Numbered from the stretch's first letter, positions 29,486 to 39,866 are shown. The stretch is 64,000 bases of DNA from Tautonia plasticadhaerens (GCF_007752535.1 NZ_CP036426.1:5704001-5768000); one strand, 5' to 3'. Notes: generated by a model from the letters alone, not told the origin. Program-made: numbers and translations.

Positions 29486-29721
29486 GCGATGGACTTGATT
29501 CGCTCCGCCTCGACCGGCCCCCGGGCGCCCGATCGGGATCACGACCCCGGACCGAATGGTTCGAAGTCATCGGGACCTCCCTCCCCCTCTCGCCGCCGCG
29601 AGGCCACCGCGACGAGCCGGACCTCGAGCGGCCCGGACCACGCGGCACGCGATCGGCCCGGGGGTGGGCACCACCCCGGCTCCGGATTCCCGCACGAAGC
29701 CCAGCCCGATTGGAACGACTC

Positions 29722-30606
29722 ATGAGCATCCTCGTCGACAAGAACACGAAGCTGATTTGCCAGGGGATTACCGGCAAGGCCGGCGCCTTCCACTCCGAGC
29801 AGTGCAAGGCCTACGGCACCGACCTCGTCGGCGGAGTGACCCCGGGCAAGGGGGGCCAGACGACCCTCGGCGTGCCGATCTTCGACACCGTCGAGGAGGC
29901 CGTGTCCGCCACCGGCGCCGACGCGACCATGATCTTCGTGCCGCCCCCCTTCGCGGCCGATTCCATCATGGAGGCCGCCGACGCCGGGATCCGGGTGATC
30001 ATCGCCATCACCGAGGGGATCCCGGTGATGGACATGGCCCGGGCCGTCGCCTACCTGAAGGCCCACCAGCCGACCGCCCGCCTCGTCGGCCCGAACTGCC
30101 CGGGCGTGATCACCCCCGGGCAGTGCAAGATCGGCATCATGCCCGGCTATATCCACAAGCCCGGCCGCGTGGGAGTCGTCAGCAGGTCCGGCACCCTCAC
30201 CTACGAGGCGGTCTGGCAGCTGACCAACCTCGGGATCGGCCAGAGCACCTGCGTCGGCATCGGCGGCGACCCGGTCAACGGCACCGACTTCGTCTCCGTC
30301 CTGCAGATGTTCCAGGACGACCCCGACACCGACGCCGTGATGATGATGGGGGAGATCGGCGGCAACGCCGAGGAGCAGGCCGCCGCCTACAAGAAGTCTG
30401 GCGCGTTCACCAAGCCGATGGCGGCCTTCATCGCCGGACAGACCGCCCCCCCCGGCAAGCGGATGGGCCACGCCGGGGCCATCATCTCCGGGGGTTCGGG
30501 CAAGGCTTCCGACAAGATCGCCGCGCTCGAAGACGCCGGAATCCTCGTCGCCAAGAGCCCGGCCGACATGGGCGTCTCACTCCAGCAGGCGATGAAGCAA
30601 GGCTGA
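29722..30606 (+). CDS. sucD: Succinate--CoA ligase, ADP-forming, alpha subunit
   Basis: A 294-residue alpha subunit of succinyl-CoA synthetase. It has the CoA-binding domain ([13 protein letters not shown] and GGVTPGKGG), the VGPNCPGVI motif, and the phosphorylated active-site histidine in [13 protein letters not shown]. The ATG at 29722 marks the conserved start; a longer frame upstream is a shadow of sucC. It pairs with the SucC subunit to make the heterodimeric or tetrameric enzyme that makes ATP from succinyl-CoA. Confidence 0.97.
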   Translation: MSILVDKNTKLICQGITGKAGAFHSEQCKAYGTDLVGGVTPGKGGQTTLGVPIFDTVEEAVSATGADATMIFVPPPFAADSIMEAADAGIRVIIAITEGIPVMDMARAVAYLKAHQPTARLVGPNCPGVITPGQCKIGIMPGYIHKPGRVGVVSRSGTLTYEAVWQLTNLGIGQSTCVGIGGDPVNGTDFVSVLQMFQDDPDTDAVMMMGEIGGNAEEQAAAYKKSGAFTKPMAAFIAGQTAPPGKRMGHAGAIISGGSGKASDKIAALEDAGILVAKSPADMGVSLQQAMKQG

Positions 30607-30647
30607 CCTCCGCCGAGGAGACCGCCCGAGGCGCCAAGGAGCGGCCG

Positions 30648-31265
30648 ATGCCCACCCGCCCGCACCCGGACGATCCGGCATCCGGCGACCCCGGATCGTC
30701 CCCCAATCCCTGGACCACCCGCTCCGGCCGGGTCGTCTACGACAACCCCTGGATCTCCGTCCGGGAAGATCAGGTGATCCGCCCCGACGGCGAGCCCGGG
30801 GTCTACGGCGTCGTCCATTTCAAGAACCGGGCGATCGGCGTCCTCCCGGTCGAGCAGGACGGTTCGATCTGGCTCGTCGGCCAGCACCGCTACCCGCTCG
30901 ATGCCTACTCCTGGGAGATCCCCGAGGGGGGCGGGCCGCTCGACGAAACTCCCGAGCAGGCGGCGCGTCGGGAACTAGTCGAGGAGACCGGACTCCGCGC
31001 CGATCACCTCGAGTTGATCGGGACGCTCCACCTCTCCAATTCCGTCAGCGACGAGTTCGGATTTATCTTCCGTGCGACCGGCCTGGTTCCCGGGCCGAGC
31101 GCGCCCGAAGGGACCGAGCGGCTTGCGGTGCGTCGCGTGTCCTGGACGGAGGCCAGGGCGATGCTCGACCGGGGTGAGATCACCGACTCCCTCACCGTCG
31201 TCGCCCTCCTCCGAGAGGCACTCCGGCGTGCCGAGTCGTCGACCGGTGACGGGCGTCTTCCCTGA
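30648..31265 (+). CDS. Nudix hydrolase (ADP-ribose pyrophosphatase-like)
   Basis: A 205-residue Nudix hydrolase. The Nudix box is complete: GGGPLDETPEQAARRELVEE followed by TGL. Upstream, VYDNPWISVREDQV and FKNRAIGVLPV, and LVGQHRYPLDAYSWEIPEGG are typical of the ADP-ribose/ADP-sugar pyrophosphatase branch (NudF-like). It would hydrolyse a nucleoside diphosphate linked to another moiety; the natural substrate is not settled by sequence. ATG 30648 is preceded by AAGGAG; the gene starts 41 bp after sucD and may share its transcript. Confidence 0.92.
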   Translation: MPTRPHPDDPASGDPGSSPNPWTTRSGRVVYDNPWISVREDQVIRPDGEPGVYGVVHFKNRAIGVLPVEQDGSIWLVGQHRYPLDAYSWEIPEGGGPLDETPEQAARRELVEETGLRADHLELIGTLHLSNSVSDEFGFIFRATGLVPGPSAPEGTERLAVRRVSWTEARAMLDRGEITDSLTVVALLREALRRAESSTGDGRLP

Positions 31266-31620
31266 GCGCCGATCTTGCGTGTTCTCGGACCCGCCTCGGG
31301 TAGGATTGAGTGACGTGATCCATCGGGGAGGGGGATCGAGAGTGGGCGATGACGGCCTCCCCCCGGGACCGGACGGGGGCCGTGGCGGCGATCCTGGTCC
31401 ACGTCGGGGAGATGTATTTCCCGCCCACGAGGGCCGTACTGGAAACCTCTCCGATCGGCCTGAACACCTGGATGGCCCTGATCGGGTAGTCCCTCACGCT
31501 GGTCCTGGCGATCGAGCTCCACAAGCCGTCGTGGTGGATGAGACATCGATCGGACTGACCTGGCCCCACCACCCGAGGGACCCGTCGGCCACCCGATCGA
31601 GGCGGGAATCGGCGACGCGC
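31266..31620. other. Spacer with a possible coding remnant on the minus strand
   Basis: This 355-bp spacer lies between the convergent Nudix and sulfatase genes. On the minus strand, about 31310-31570 reads as a protein-like sequence with strong GC3 bias (segments such as GLWSSIARTSVRDYPIRAI and VGGKYISPTWTRIAATAPVR), but the frame then runs on antisense into the Nudix gene before reaching a stop. It could be a short unknown gene or a frame-shifted remnant. I do not call it a gene. Confidence 0.3.
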
Positions 31621-33093
31621 TCATTCGCCTCCTGTGGGGCGACTCCGACCCGCCGATCGGAGCTGGGCCAGTTGTTTCGTCAGGCGAGACACGATCTCGG
31701 GGCGTTCATTCCAGAGATTCTCCTCCTCACCGGGATCCTCGCCGAGGTGGTAGAGCTGGCCGGTAGGGGCATCCGGGCCGATCGAGGCAGGGTCGATCGA
31801 TCGGGGAGCGGTGAAGCCACCCGAGCCGAGCCCTTCGATCAGTTTCCAGTCCCCGACCCGGATGGCGAACATCCCCTGGACCGAGTGGTGGACGGTGGCC
31901 GGCCGGATGGCCTCGCGCGGAGACTCGCCCCGCAGCAAAGGCGAGAGGTCGAACGAGTCCTCCGCCGCGTCGTTCGGCAGGCCAAAGCCGACGACCGCCG
32001 CCAGGGTCGCCATGACGTCGGTCAGGCAGGCCGTCTGCTCGGTGACGGATCCCGGCGCGACCGTCCCCGGCCATCGGACGATCAACGGCACCCGATGGCC
32101 CCCCTCGTGGATGTCCGCCTTCTGGCCACGCCAGGGGCCGTTGGCCCGGTGGTCGTGGCGTTCGACATCGAATTCCGGCCAGTGGGCCCCATTGTCGCTG
32201 GTCAGGATCACGATCGTCTCATCGGCGATCCCCGATTCGTCGAGCGCGTCGAGGATGCGGCCGATGGTCGCGTCGACCTGGGCGGTGAAGTCCCCATAAT
32301 ATCCGGCGCCGCCCCGACCGAGGTGCGGGTCGGTCGGCAGCCAGGGGGTGTGAGGGGCCGAGCACGCGACGAAGAGGAAGAATGGACGATCGGGGGGAGG
32401 GTCGCCGCGTCCCTCCAGGAACTCGACCGCCTCCCGCTCGATTTCCGGCATGACGTCGACGTGCCGGAAGCCGGGGGCGATCGCGCCTCCCCTCCAGAAA
32501 CCTCCGTCTCCCTGCCTCCGATGGGCGCTGTCCCCGATCGTCCCGGTGGGAGGCGCGACCAGACCATCGTCTCGAATGAAGACATAGGGTGGCATGTCGA
32601 GCGATGCGGGGATCCCGAAGTAGCTGTCGAAGCCGGCGGTGAGAGGGCCCGGCCGCAGGGGATGGGCGAAATCCGTGGTCGGCTCGTCACCGAGTCCGAG
32701 ATGCCATTTGCCGACCCCCATGGTGTCGTACCCTCGCGAGCGGAGCAGACTGGCGACCGTCAACCGGTCCGGTTCGATCAACGCCGGGCTATATCCTCCC
32801 AGGACGCCGCGATCCAGCCTCGTCCTCCAGCAGTATCGACCGGTGAGCAGGCCATATCGTGTGGGGGTGCAGACGCTCGATGGGGAGTGCGCGTCGGTGA
32901 ATCGAAGCCCCCTGGCGGCGAGTCGGTCGATGTTGGGGGTGGGGATCCGGGAATCCGGATTGTAGCACCGGGGGTCGCCGTACCCGAGGTCGTCCGCCAG
33001 GATCAACAGCACGTTCGGCACCCCCGCCGCGCTCTCGGCCGGTGGAGGCCCCTGGGTCGCGATGGCGCCGATCACGACGGACATGACGAACAT
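31621..33093 (-). CDS. Exported arylsulfatase-type sulfatase
   Basis: A 490-residue sulfatase with an N-terminal signal peptide (residues about 1-22). The calcium-binding acids are in PNVLLILADDLGYGD, and the formylglycine site is CTPTR (Cys75) followed by YGLLTGR, the variant of CXPSR common in planctomycetes. Further markers are VGKWHLG, a histidine in CSAPHTPWLP, and VILTSDNGAHW. It would need a formylglycine-generating enzyme, which is not in the window. It likely removes sulfate from polysaccharides or small sulfate esters in the periplasm. ATG 33093 has GGGAG at good spacing; an in-frame start 24 codons upstream is less likely. Confidence 0.93.
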   Translation of the reverse strand: MFVMSVVIGAIATQGPPPAESAAGVPNVLLILADDLGYGDPRCYNPDSRIPTPNIDRLAARGLRFTDAHSPSSVCTPTRYGLLTGRYCWRTRLDRGVLGGYSPALIEPDRLTVASLLRSRGYDTMGVGKWHLGLGDEPTTDFAHPLRPGPLTAGFDSYFGIPASLDMPPYVFIRDDGLVAPPTGTIGDSAHRRQGDGGFWRGGAIAPGFRHVDVMPEIEREAVEFLEGRGDPPPDRPFFLFVACSAPHTPWLPTDPHLGRGGAGYYGDFTAQVDATIGRILDALDESGIADETIVILTSDNGAHWPEFDVERHDHRANGPWRGQKADIHEGGHRVPLIVRWPGTVAPGSVTEQTACLTDVMATLAAVVGFGLPNDAAEDSFDLSPLLRGESPREAIRPATVHHSVQGMFAIRVGDWKLIEGLGSGGFTAPRSIDPASIGPDAPTGQLYHLGEDPGEEENLWNERPEIVSRLTKQLAQLRSAGRSRPTGGE

Positions 33094-33202
33094 GAGATCG
33101 ATCTCCCGGGTTGAGGGCGAATCCCCCTTGTACCCGAGGATGCCTCGCCTCGCCACTGAGGTCACGTCGAAGGGGAGATGACCGGGAGTGGTGGCGCTCG
33201 GG

Positions 33203-33232
33203 TTGTCGTCGGCGAGGAGGCTCGTGTATGCT
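33203..33232 (+). promoter_or_regulatory. Candidate promoter of the glycosyltransferase gene
   Basis: TTGTCG (33203-33208) and TATGCT (33227-33232) are 18 bp apart, each matching four of six consensus positions. The predicted start of transcription near 33239 lies 54 bp before the ATG. The -10 is the same hexamer as in the candidate promoter before the NYN gene. Confidence 0.4.
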
Positions 33233-33292
33233 CTCCCGCTCCATCCGGGCGGGGGAGCGTCGTGCGCCGGGGCCGAGTTCGACCGCGGGGGA

Positions 33293-34420
33293 ATGATGAT
33301 CAGGACGGGGAGCCTGGCCGCCTACGTCACGAGCCACGGGTTCGGGCACTTGAACCGCACGGTCGCGGTACTCAACCGGATCCCGGACGATATCCCGCTG
33401 ATCATCCGCAGCTCGCCGGACCTCCTCGACCATTGGAGAGAGCGGTTGCGAAGGCCGGCCGAGTTCCAGGCCCACGTCTCCGACGCGGGGGCCGTCAACC
33501 CCCCCGGGAACAGCGCCGACACCGACGGACCGGCGACCCTCGAGCGTGCGGCCCGGGTGCATTCGGCCGCGATGCAACGGATCGACGAATACGCTGATGA
33601 GCTTCGGGACGGACGGGTCTCGGCCGTGCTGTGCGACGCCACCCCCGTGCCGCTGGTCGCCGCCCGGAGGGCGGGAATCCCCGGCTTCCTCCTGGCGAAC
33701 TTCACCTGGGCGGACATTTATCATCCTCTCGCGAAGCGGATGGGAGGCGAAAGGCCCTCCTTCGTCCGGGAGGTCAGGCACGCGTACCGGCACGCGACGG
33801 CGATCTTCCGCTGCGCCCCTCACCTCAGCATGGAGAGGATTGCCCCGATCATCGACGTCGGGATGGTGGTCACCCCGGGACGCAATCGGGGTCGGGAACT
33901 CCGGGAGGACCTGGGCTTTTCCGATCGGGAACGGCTCGTCTACCTCTACCTCGGGCGCTACGGCCAGGATGACTACGAGTGGGCCCGGATCGCCCGACTC
34001 GGGGACCGCGGGGTCCATTTCGTCGGGTTTCACGACCCACCTGCCGGGAGCGGTCCCGTGCCCAACCTCCACGTCGTGGCCGCTTCCGAGTGGAATGGCG
34101 CCGATCTCGCCGCGTCCTGCGAGGTGGTGGTGGCCAAGGCCGGTTACGGGACCGTCTGCGAGTCTATGGCCGCCGGTTCCCCGATGATCTATCCCCCCCG
34201 GACCGGATTCGCGGAGTATCGGGCACTAGCCAGGGCCCTCAACGCATGGGGAGGGGGCGTCCCGGCCTCCCGTCGGGCATTCGACCGTCTCCGGATCGAG
34301 CGTCTCCTCGACCGGGCCCTCTCCCTCGCTCCCGGGCCGCCCCCCTTCCCGATGGACGGGGCGGACCGGGTCGCGGCGTACTTGACGGATGCCTGTCTCG
34401 GGAGGAGCCTCCCGCGATGA
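33293..34420 (+). CDS. Glycosyltransferase-like protein (GT-B fold, GT1/GT28-like)
   Basis: A 375-residue cytosolic protein resembling GT-B fold glycosyltransferases of the GT1/GT28 group. The N-terminus YVTSHGFGHLNRTVAV has the GHXXR-type acceptor loop; the C-terminal half has AASCEVVVAKAGYGTVCESM and PMIYPPRTGFAEYRALA, matching the nucleotide-sugar-binding segment. Similar domains occur as the N-terminal part of plant L-arabinokinase and in stand-alone bacterial proteins. No function beyond probable glycosyl transfer can be given. The start is the first of two adjacent ATG codons. Confidence 0.75.
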   Translation: MMIRTGSLAAYVTSHGFGHLNRTVAVLNRIPDDIPLIIRSSPDLLDHWRERLRRPAEFQAHVSDAGAVNPPGNSADTDGPATLERAARVHSAAMQRIDEYADELRDGRVSAVLCDATPVPLVAARRAGIPGFLLANFTWADIYHPLAKRMGGERPSFVREVRHAYRHATAIFRCAPHLSMERIAPIIDVGMVVTPGRNRGRELREDLGFSDRERLVYLYLGRYGQDDYEWARIARLGDRGVHFVGFHDPPAGSGPVPNLHVVAASEWNGADLAASCEVVVAKAGYGTVCESMAAGSPMIYPPRTGFAEYRALARALNAWGGGVPASRRAFDRLRIERLLDRALSLAPGPPPFPMDGADRVAAYLTDACLGRSLPR

Positions 34421-34590
34421 TTCGCGGAGCGACCTGAGCGGCCCTCGATGAGCGAAATGCGGGGTGCCTCGTGGCCGGAGGACGGGCCATGGGGTACGCT
34501 GGGTCGTCGTGAACACCGGAGACGATCCCGTCGGCCCCCGAAGGATCGCGACGCTGGGACCGGCGAACCCCCCACCGATCCACCACCGAG

Positions 34591-35598
34591 ATGAAGCTCG
34601 TCATCCATCCCGCCGTCGAGCCCGACCGCCTGGCCGCCCTCATGGAAGCGGCCCCCGAGGCCGAATTCGAGAACGCCGCCGACGAGGATTCCGCGGTCGA
34701 GGCCATGGTGGGCGCCGAGGCGGTCCTGGGGAAAATCACCCCCCGGATGCTGGCCCGCGCCGACCGCCTCCGTTGGGTGCAGTCGTTCACGGCCAGCCTC
34801 GAGCATTACATCTTCCCCGAGCTGGTTGAACATCCCTGCACGTTGACGAACATGAGGGGCCTCTTCGGCGACGTGATCGCCGACCAGGTCATGGGCTACA
34901 TCCTCTGCTTCGCCCGGAACCTGCACACCTACGTCCGACATCAGGTCGAGCGTCGATACGAGCCCGCGGGAGGGGAGTCCGCCCGTGTCAGCTTCGCCGC
35001 GGGTCCGGGCACGGTCAACGCGATGGACCGCGCCACCATCTTCCTCCCCGGCGCGACGATGGGCATCGTCGGCTTCGGGGCGATCGGGGCCGAGATCGCC
35101 CGGAGGGCGATGGCCTTTGGGATCACCGTTCATGCCGTCGACCGGTTCCCCGACCGGTGCCCGAAGCTCGAAGGCGTCGAGGAAATCTGGTCGGTCGATC
35201 GGCTGCACTCCTTGCTCGCCCAGAGCGACTTCGTCGTCATCGCCGCCCCCCACACCCCCGAGACCGAGCGGCTCTTCGACGCGAGGACGATCGACGCGAT
35301 GCGGCGATCGAGCTACCTCATCAATGTCGGGCGCGGGGCGATCGTCGTCCTCGACGACCTCGTCGACGCGCTCCGGGAGGGACGCATCGCGGGCGCCGCC
35401 CTGGACGTCTTCGAGGTCGAGCCGCTACCGCCGGACCACCCGCTCTGGGGGTTCCCGAACGTGATCATCACCCCGCATACGGCCGGTTACTCCCCCGTCG
35501 TCTCCCCGAGGCACCTCGCGGCACTGACCGCGAACCTCAGGCGATTCCTCCGGGGGGAGCCGCTTGCCAATGTGGTGGAGAAGGCACTCTGGTTCTGA
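34591..35598 (+). CDS. D-2-hydroxyacid dehydrogenase
   Basis: A 335-residue NAD-dependent D-isomer-specific 2-hydroxyacid dehydrogenase. The Rossmann loop is GIVGFGAIGAEIARRA; the catalytic Arg is in INVGRGAIV, the Glu in DVFEVEPLP and the His in ITPHTAGY. It would reduce a 2-keto acid to a D-2-hydroxy acid or the reverse, in the cytosol; substrate not assignable (glyoxylate, hydroxypyruvate and others are possible). Length is usual for the family. It stands 170 bp after the glycosyltransferase on the same strand. Confidence 0.93.
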   Translation: MKLVIHPAVEPDRLAALMEAAPEAEFENAADEDSAVEAMVGAEAVLGKITPRMLARADRLRWVQSFTASLEHYIFPELVEHPCTLTNMRGLFGDVIADQVMGYILCFARNLHTYVRHQVERRYEPAGGESARVSFAAGPGTVNAMDRATIFLPGATMGIVGFGAIGAEIARRAMAFGITVHAVDRFPDRCPKLEGVEEIWSVDRLHSLLAQSDFVVIAAPHTPETERLFDARTIDAMRRSSYLINVGRGAIVVLDDLVDALREGRIAGAALDVFEVEPLPPDHPLWGFPNVIITPHTAGYSPVVSPRHLAALTANLRRFLRGEPLANVVEKALWF

Positions 35599-35719
35599 GG
35601 AGACGCGGATCGGCCCAGTGACTCGACCAGGCGAAGGCCATCGGGTGACGTAAGTCCGTGAACGATCGCCTCCGATGACCCGATAAGATCCCCTTCACAC
35701 CCGGATTCGGGCCTCCGTC

Positions 35720-36640
35720 ATGACACGATCATTCGCGTTCCATCGAGTCGGACCTGTCATCTTCGGGGTGGTCGTGCTCCTGAGCCGGCACTCCGGGGCC
35801 CAGGAGGATGAACCCAGGTTCGAGGCGCTGGAAGACCTGACCTATGCGACGGTCGACGGGCAGGAACTCAAGTTGGACCTTGCCCGGCCGACCGGCGGGG
35901 GAGGTCCATTCCCCGCGATCGTCGCCATCCACGGGGGAGCCTGGAGGGCCGGGGACAAGGCTGACCTGCGCGACCTGCTCGCCGAGCTGGCGGGCTTCGG
36001 GTACGTCTCCATCTCCCCCCAGTATCGATTCTGCCCCGAGCATCCCTTCCCGGCGCAGATCCATGACGTGAAGGCCGCCGTCCGCTGGCTGAGGTCGAAT
36101 GCCGAGGCGTATTCCGTCGACCCGGATCGGATCGGGGCCGTCGGGTTCTCGGCGGGTGGGCATCTGGCGCTCTTGCTCGGCGTCACGGAGGAGGAGGACG
36201 GCCTGGAAGGGGTTGATCCGAGGCCGAAGGTCTCGTCCTCGGTCCAGGCCGTCGTCAATTATTTCGGCCCGACCGACCTTGCCGCCGAGGACCTGCCGAA
36301 CATCTCCGTCCCCTTGCGAAACGACCTCATCGGCGGGACCCCAGAGGAGAAGCCGGAGGAAACCAGGCGTGCCTCTCCCTTGACGTATGTCTCCGACGGG
36401 GACCCGCCGATCCTGACCTTCCAGGGCACGGCCGATCCGCTCGTCCCCCCGTCCCAGGCCACCTCGCTGGCCGAGGCGATGGCCGAGGTCGGGGTGGGAG
36501 GACGGGTCGAACTCATGATCGGTGCCGGCCACGGCTGGGGCGACCCCGAACTGGTCAGGACGCGCCGGGCGACCATCGAGTTCTTCGACGCCCACCTCAA
36601 GGGCGAAGGGGACATCCCCCGGTACCTTCGCGAGGAATGA
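35720..36640 (+). CDS. Exported alpha/beta hydrolase (BD-FAE/esterase-like), second copy
   Basis: A 306-residue exported esterase with a signal peptide of about 27 residues ending near SGAQE. The alpha/beta hydrolase domain has HGGAW (71-75), the nucleophile elbow GFSAGG (Ser144), an acid in FQGTADPLVPP and the histidine in GAGHGWGD. It shares domain layout and motifs with the hydrolase at 27.0 kb, so the two are paralogues, with different nucleophile-elbow residues. Likely acts on esterified glycans or small esters outside the cytoplasm. ATG 35720 is at the signal peptide start. Confidence 0.9.
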   Translation: MTRSFAFHRVGPVIFGVVVLLSRHSGAQEDEPRFEALEDLTYATVDGQELKLDLARPTGGGGPFPAIVAIHGGAWRAGDKADLRDLLAELAGFGYVSISPQYRFCPEHPFPAQIHDVKAAVRWLRSNAEAYSVDPDRIGAVGFSAGGHLALLLGVTEEEDGLEGVDPRPKVSSSVQAVVNYFGPTDLAAEDLPNISVPLRNDLIGGTPEEKPEETRRASPLTYVSDGDPPILTFQGTADPLVPPSQATSLAEAMAEVGVGGRVELMIGAGHGWGDPELVRTRRATIEFFDAHLKGEGDIPRYLREE

Positions 36641-36652
36641 ACCGAAGATGGC

Positions 36653-37822
36653 TCAAGGGCCCGGGGCGTGGGGCTCCTGGGGGGAGTCGAGGACCGTCGG
36701 GCTGACCCGAGCCTGCAACGCCTCGACCTCGGCCTCCACCGAGGCGATGGCCTGGGGATGATCCAGGATCTCGAGCGTCAGCTCCGCGACGTGGGTTTCT
36801 CCCGGGGCGAGTTCGACGAACCGGCCGTGCCGACGCTCGAAGGTGCGAGGATTGGGGTAGTTCGTCGCGGGTTCGAGCCCGGTGACATAGCCTTCCCCCG
36901 GCCCCATCGTATTCTTCCAGAGCGTGAAGCAGGGCAGTTGCGACGTGGCGAATCGCAGCACGACGGCCTTGTCCCCCGAGGCGGATCGGAGCATCGTCGG
37001 GGTCGAGCCCTCCGTCCCGTGGCCGATGAGCTCCATCAGGTAAACCTGCTCGGCGAAGCCCGGTTCGGGGGCCCCGAAGGTGTCGAACCGGCCGACCCCC
37101 TCCGCGGCCCGAGGTGTCTGGGGGACGACGGAGCGGATCGCCGCGACGAATCGAGAGCCTTGCTCGAGATAGGGTGGTCCAAGGTTCCAGTGGTACAGCG
37201 CGGCCAGCCGGGCGGGCCTGTCGCCGAGATTCACGAATTCGTCCCGGATGGAGAGCCGATTCGAGCCGGGGACGGTGCGATACCGGGTCTTCATCCGCAT
37301 CCGGAGGCCGAACAACCGTGCCTCGTCGACCTGTCCCTCGACGATCAACTCATAGGGGGGCGTGTCGCAGATCTGGATCGAGACCGAATGGGCCGGGATG
37401 TTCTGGATGCGGCCGTGAAGTCCGTGGGCGAACGGACCCTCCTGGATCGGCGGGCCGTTGTGTTCCAGGCCGCATCGGGCGAGCAACTCGTCGAACCCGT
37501 CGAGCCAGCCGAATCCGCCGAGCCCGGCGAGGTTCACCTGCGACGGATGGACGGGGCCGTCGACCACGGGCGACGACCACCCGAGCCGATCGCCCCGGAA
37601 TTGGCCCCGCCAGATCCCCATCCCTCGCGTCGGGAGGATGTCGATCGAGAGCTGGCCGTTGTGCAGCCGGATCAGGTCCACGCCTTCCCGGCGACCTCCC
37701 CTGAGGGTCCGTTTCGAGATCGACCATCCCTGATCGGTCGGCAGTCCCAGGTCGGCCGCCGAGATGGCGAAGCTCTCGGTCCAGAGGTCGTGGGCCAGGT
37801 CGGTCAGAGTGATCTGGGGCAT
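36653..37822 (-). CDS. DUF4432 family aldose-1-epimerase-like protein
   Basis: A 389-residue protein of the DUF4432 family in the galactose mutarotase-like superfamily. Recognisable parts are LSIDILPTRGMGIWRGQFRG, the segment HGLHGRIQNIPAHSVSI, and ENPxxR-like YPNPRTFERRHGRFVELAPG near the end. Members are predicted to bind a sugar and may be epimerases or mutarotases; none of this is proven here. ATG 37822 has an AGAGGGA site; a TTG five codons upstream is less likely. It lies downstream of glgB on the same strand, 137 bp away, and could be part of the glucan transcript. Confidence 0.82.
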   Translation of the reverse strand: MPQITLTDLAHDLWTESFAISAADLGLPTDQGWSISKRTLRGGRREGVDLIRLHNGQLSIDILPTRGMGIWRGQFRGDRLGWSSPVVDGPVHPSQVNLAGLGGFGWLDGFDELLARCGLEHNGPPIQEGPFAHGLHGRIQNIPAHSVSIQICDTPPYELIVEGQVDEARLFGLRMRMKTRYRTVPGSNRLSIRDEFVNLGDRPARLAALYHWNLGPPYLEQGSRFVAAIRSVVPQTPRAAEGVGRFDTFGAPEPGFAEQVYLMELIGHGTEGSTPTMLRSASGDKAVVLRFATSQLPCFTLWKNTMGPGEGYVTGLEPATNYPNPRTFERRHGRFVELAPGETHVAELTLEILDHPQAIASVEAEVEALQARVSPTVLDSPQEPHAPGP

Positions 37823-37959
37823 CGGGATCCCTCTCAACTCGCGTCGGACCGCCTCGGCATCGGTCCCGTACGTCGCCGGTCGATCGAGCGTAGACTAATC
37901 GACGGCCGCGACTCGGTCCAGGATCGCTCGACGGGCGGAACCTCGTGCGACTCGACCGC

Positions 37960-39866
37960 TCATCCTTCGATCGGCGAGGGTGACACGAGTGCGAGCATCC
38001 CCAGAGGCGGAAGAGTGAGCACGATCGAGTAGGGCCGGTCCTGCCACGGGATCGACACCGCCTCGACCCCTCCCAGGTTCCCGATGTTGCACCCGGCGTA
38101 GAAGGCCGACTCGCTGTTGAGCCGCTCGACCCAGCGGCCGGGGACGGGCACACCGATACGCTCGTCGGCCCGGGGCCGATCCAGGAAGTTGAACACGATC
38201 AGGACGACACGATCGGGGGGCAGGCCGAGCCGGAGGAGGCTCAAGATCCCGCGGCTCGGCCCGTCCGGGTCCACGAGCTCGATGCCCCTGGGGTCGTCGT
38301 CGAGGCGGGACATCGCCGGCTCGGATCGGGTGAATTCATTCAAATCCCGGACCCATCGCCGGAGCCCGAGGTGGGCCGGGATCTCCAGCACCTCCCAATC
38401 AATCCCCCGATCGTGGTCCCATTCCCGACGCTGACCCGTCTCGCCGCCCATGAACAGGAGCGGGCGGCCGGGCTGGGCGTGCTGATGTCCCAGGAGGAGC
38501 CTCACGTTCGAGAACTTCTCGTGGTCGTCCCCGGGCATCTTCTCGAGGAGCGATCTCTTCTCGTGGACCACCTCATCGTGGGACAGCGGCAACACGTATC
38601 GCTCGTCATGCATGTATCGGGGACGGATCAGGAGTTGCCCGGCGGCCTCCGGCCGGGCGTCGGGCGGGTGGCGCAGGTACCCGTTCATCAGGTCGTGCAT
38701 CCATCCCAGGTCCCACTTCAGGTCGAATCCGAGGCCCCCGAGGTCGGTCGGCCGGGTGACGCCGGGCCAGGAGGTCGACTCCTCGGCGATCATCAGGACC
38801 CCGGGAAATTCGTCGTGGACGGCCTCGTTCAGGAGCCGGAGGAAGCGAACGGCCTCGGTATTCTCGTTCCCCCCATAACGGTTCGTCATCCAACGTCCGG
38901 GCTGGCGGGCGTAGTCGAGGTAGAGCATCGAGGCGACGGCGTCCACCCGGAGCCCGTCGAAGTGATAATGCTCCAGCCAGTAGACGGCGTTGGAGACGAG
39001 GAAACTGACGACCGGGCCCTTCTGGTAGTCGAAGACGTCGGTCCCCCACTCGCCGTGTTCTCGTTTACGGGGATCGGCATATTCATAGAGAAAGGTCCCA
39101 TCGAACCGGGACAGGCCGTGAGGATCACGCGGGAAGTGCCCCGGGACCCAGTCGAGGATGACGCCGATCCCATTGCGGTGGAGGTGGTCGACGAGGAACA
39201 TCAGGTCCTGCGGCGTCCCGTGCCGATTCGTCGGCGCGTAATAACCGGTGACCTGATAACCCCAGGACCCGGTGAATGGGTGCTCGGTCAGGGGCATCAG
39301 TTCGACGTGGGTGAATCCGAGTTCGGCGACGTAGTCCGCCAGCCTCGGGGCCAATTCCCGGTAACTTCGCCCCCGGCCATCCGGATCGGGCGCGAGCCAC
39401 GAACCGAGGTGCAGCTCGTAAATCGAGATCGGGTGGCCGAGGTGATCGAATCGGGCACGACGGCCGATCCATCCGGCATCCCCCCACGCGAATCCGGACA
39501 GGTCCCAGAGCCGCGAGGCGGTCCCCGGCGCCGCCTCGCAGAGGAGGCCGTAGGGGTCGGCCTTCTCGAACGTCGGGAGGCCGGGGGCGCCGATCGCGAA
39601 CCGGTATCGCTGACCCTGAATGGCCCCGGTGACGAATCCCTCCCAGATCCCGGTCGAGCCCCTCAGGGTCATCGGGTTCGCCGAACGGTCCCAGCCGTTG
39701 AATTCGCCGACGATCGAGACCGACTCGGCACCGGGTGCCCAGGTGGCGAAGCGGGCCCCGTCCCGGCGATCCTCACGGACAAGCCGGGCACCGAGGCCCG
39801 TATACGCCCGGCGGGAGGTCCCCGCGAGCACGCGGGACACCTCCCCATCGTCCAGGCGGAAGTGAC

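Noticed and set aside
36868-36882. tRNA T-arm-like sequence GGGTTCGAGCCC
   Set aside because: It lies inside the DUF4432 coding sequence and no acceptor stem or anticodon arm fits around it.
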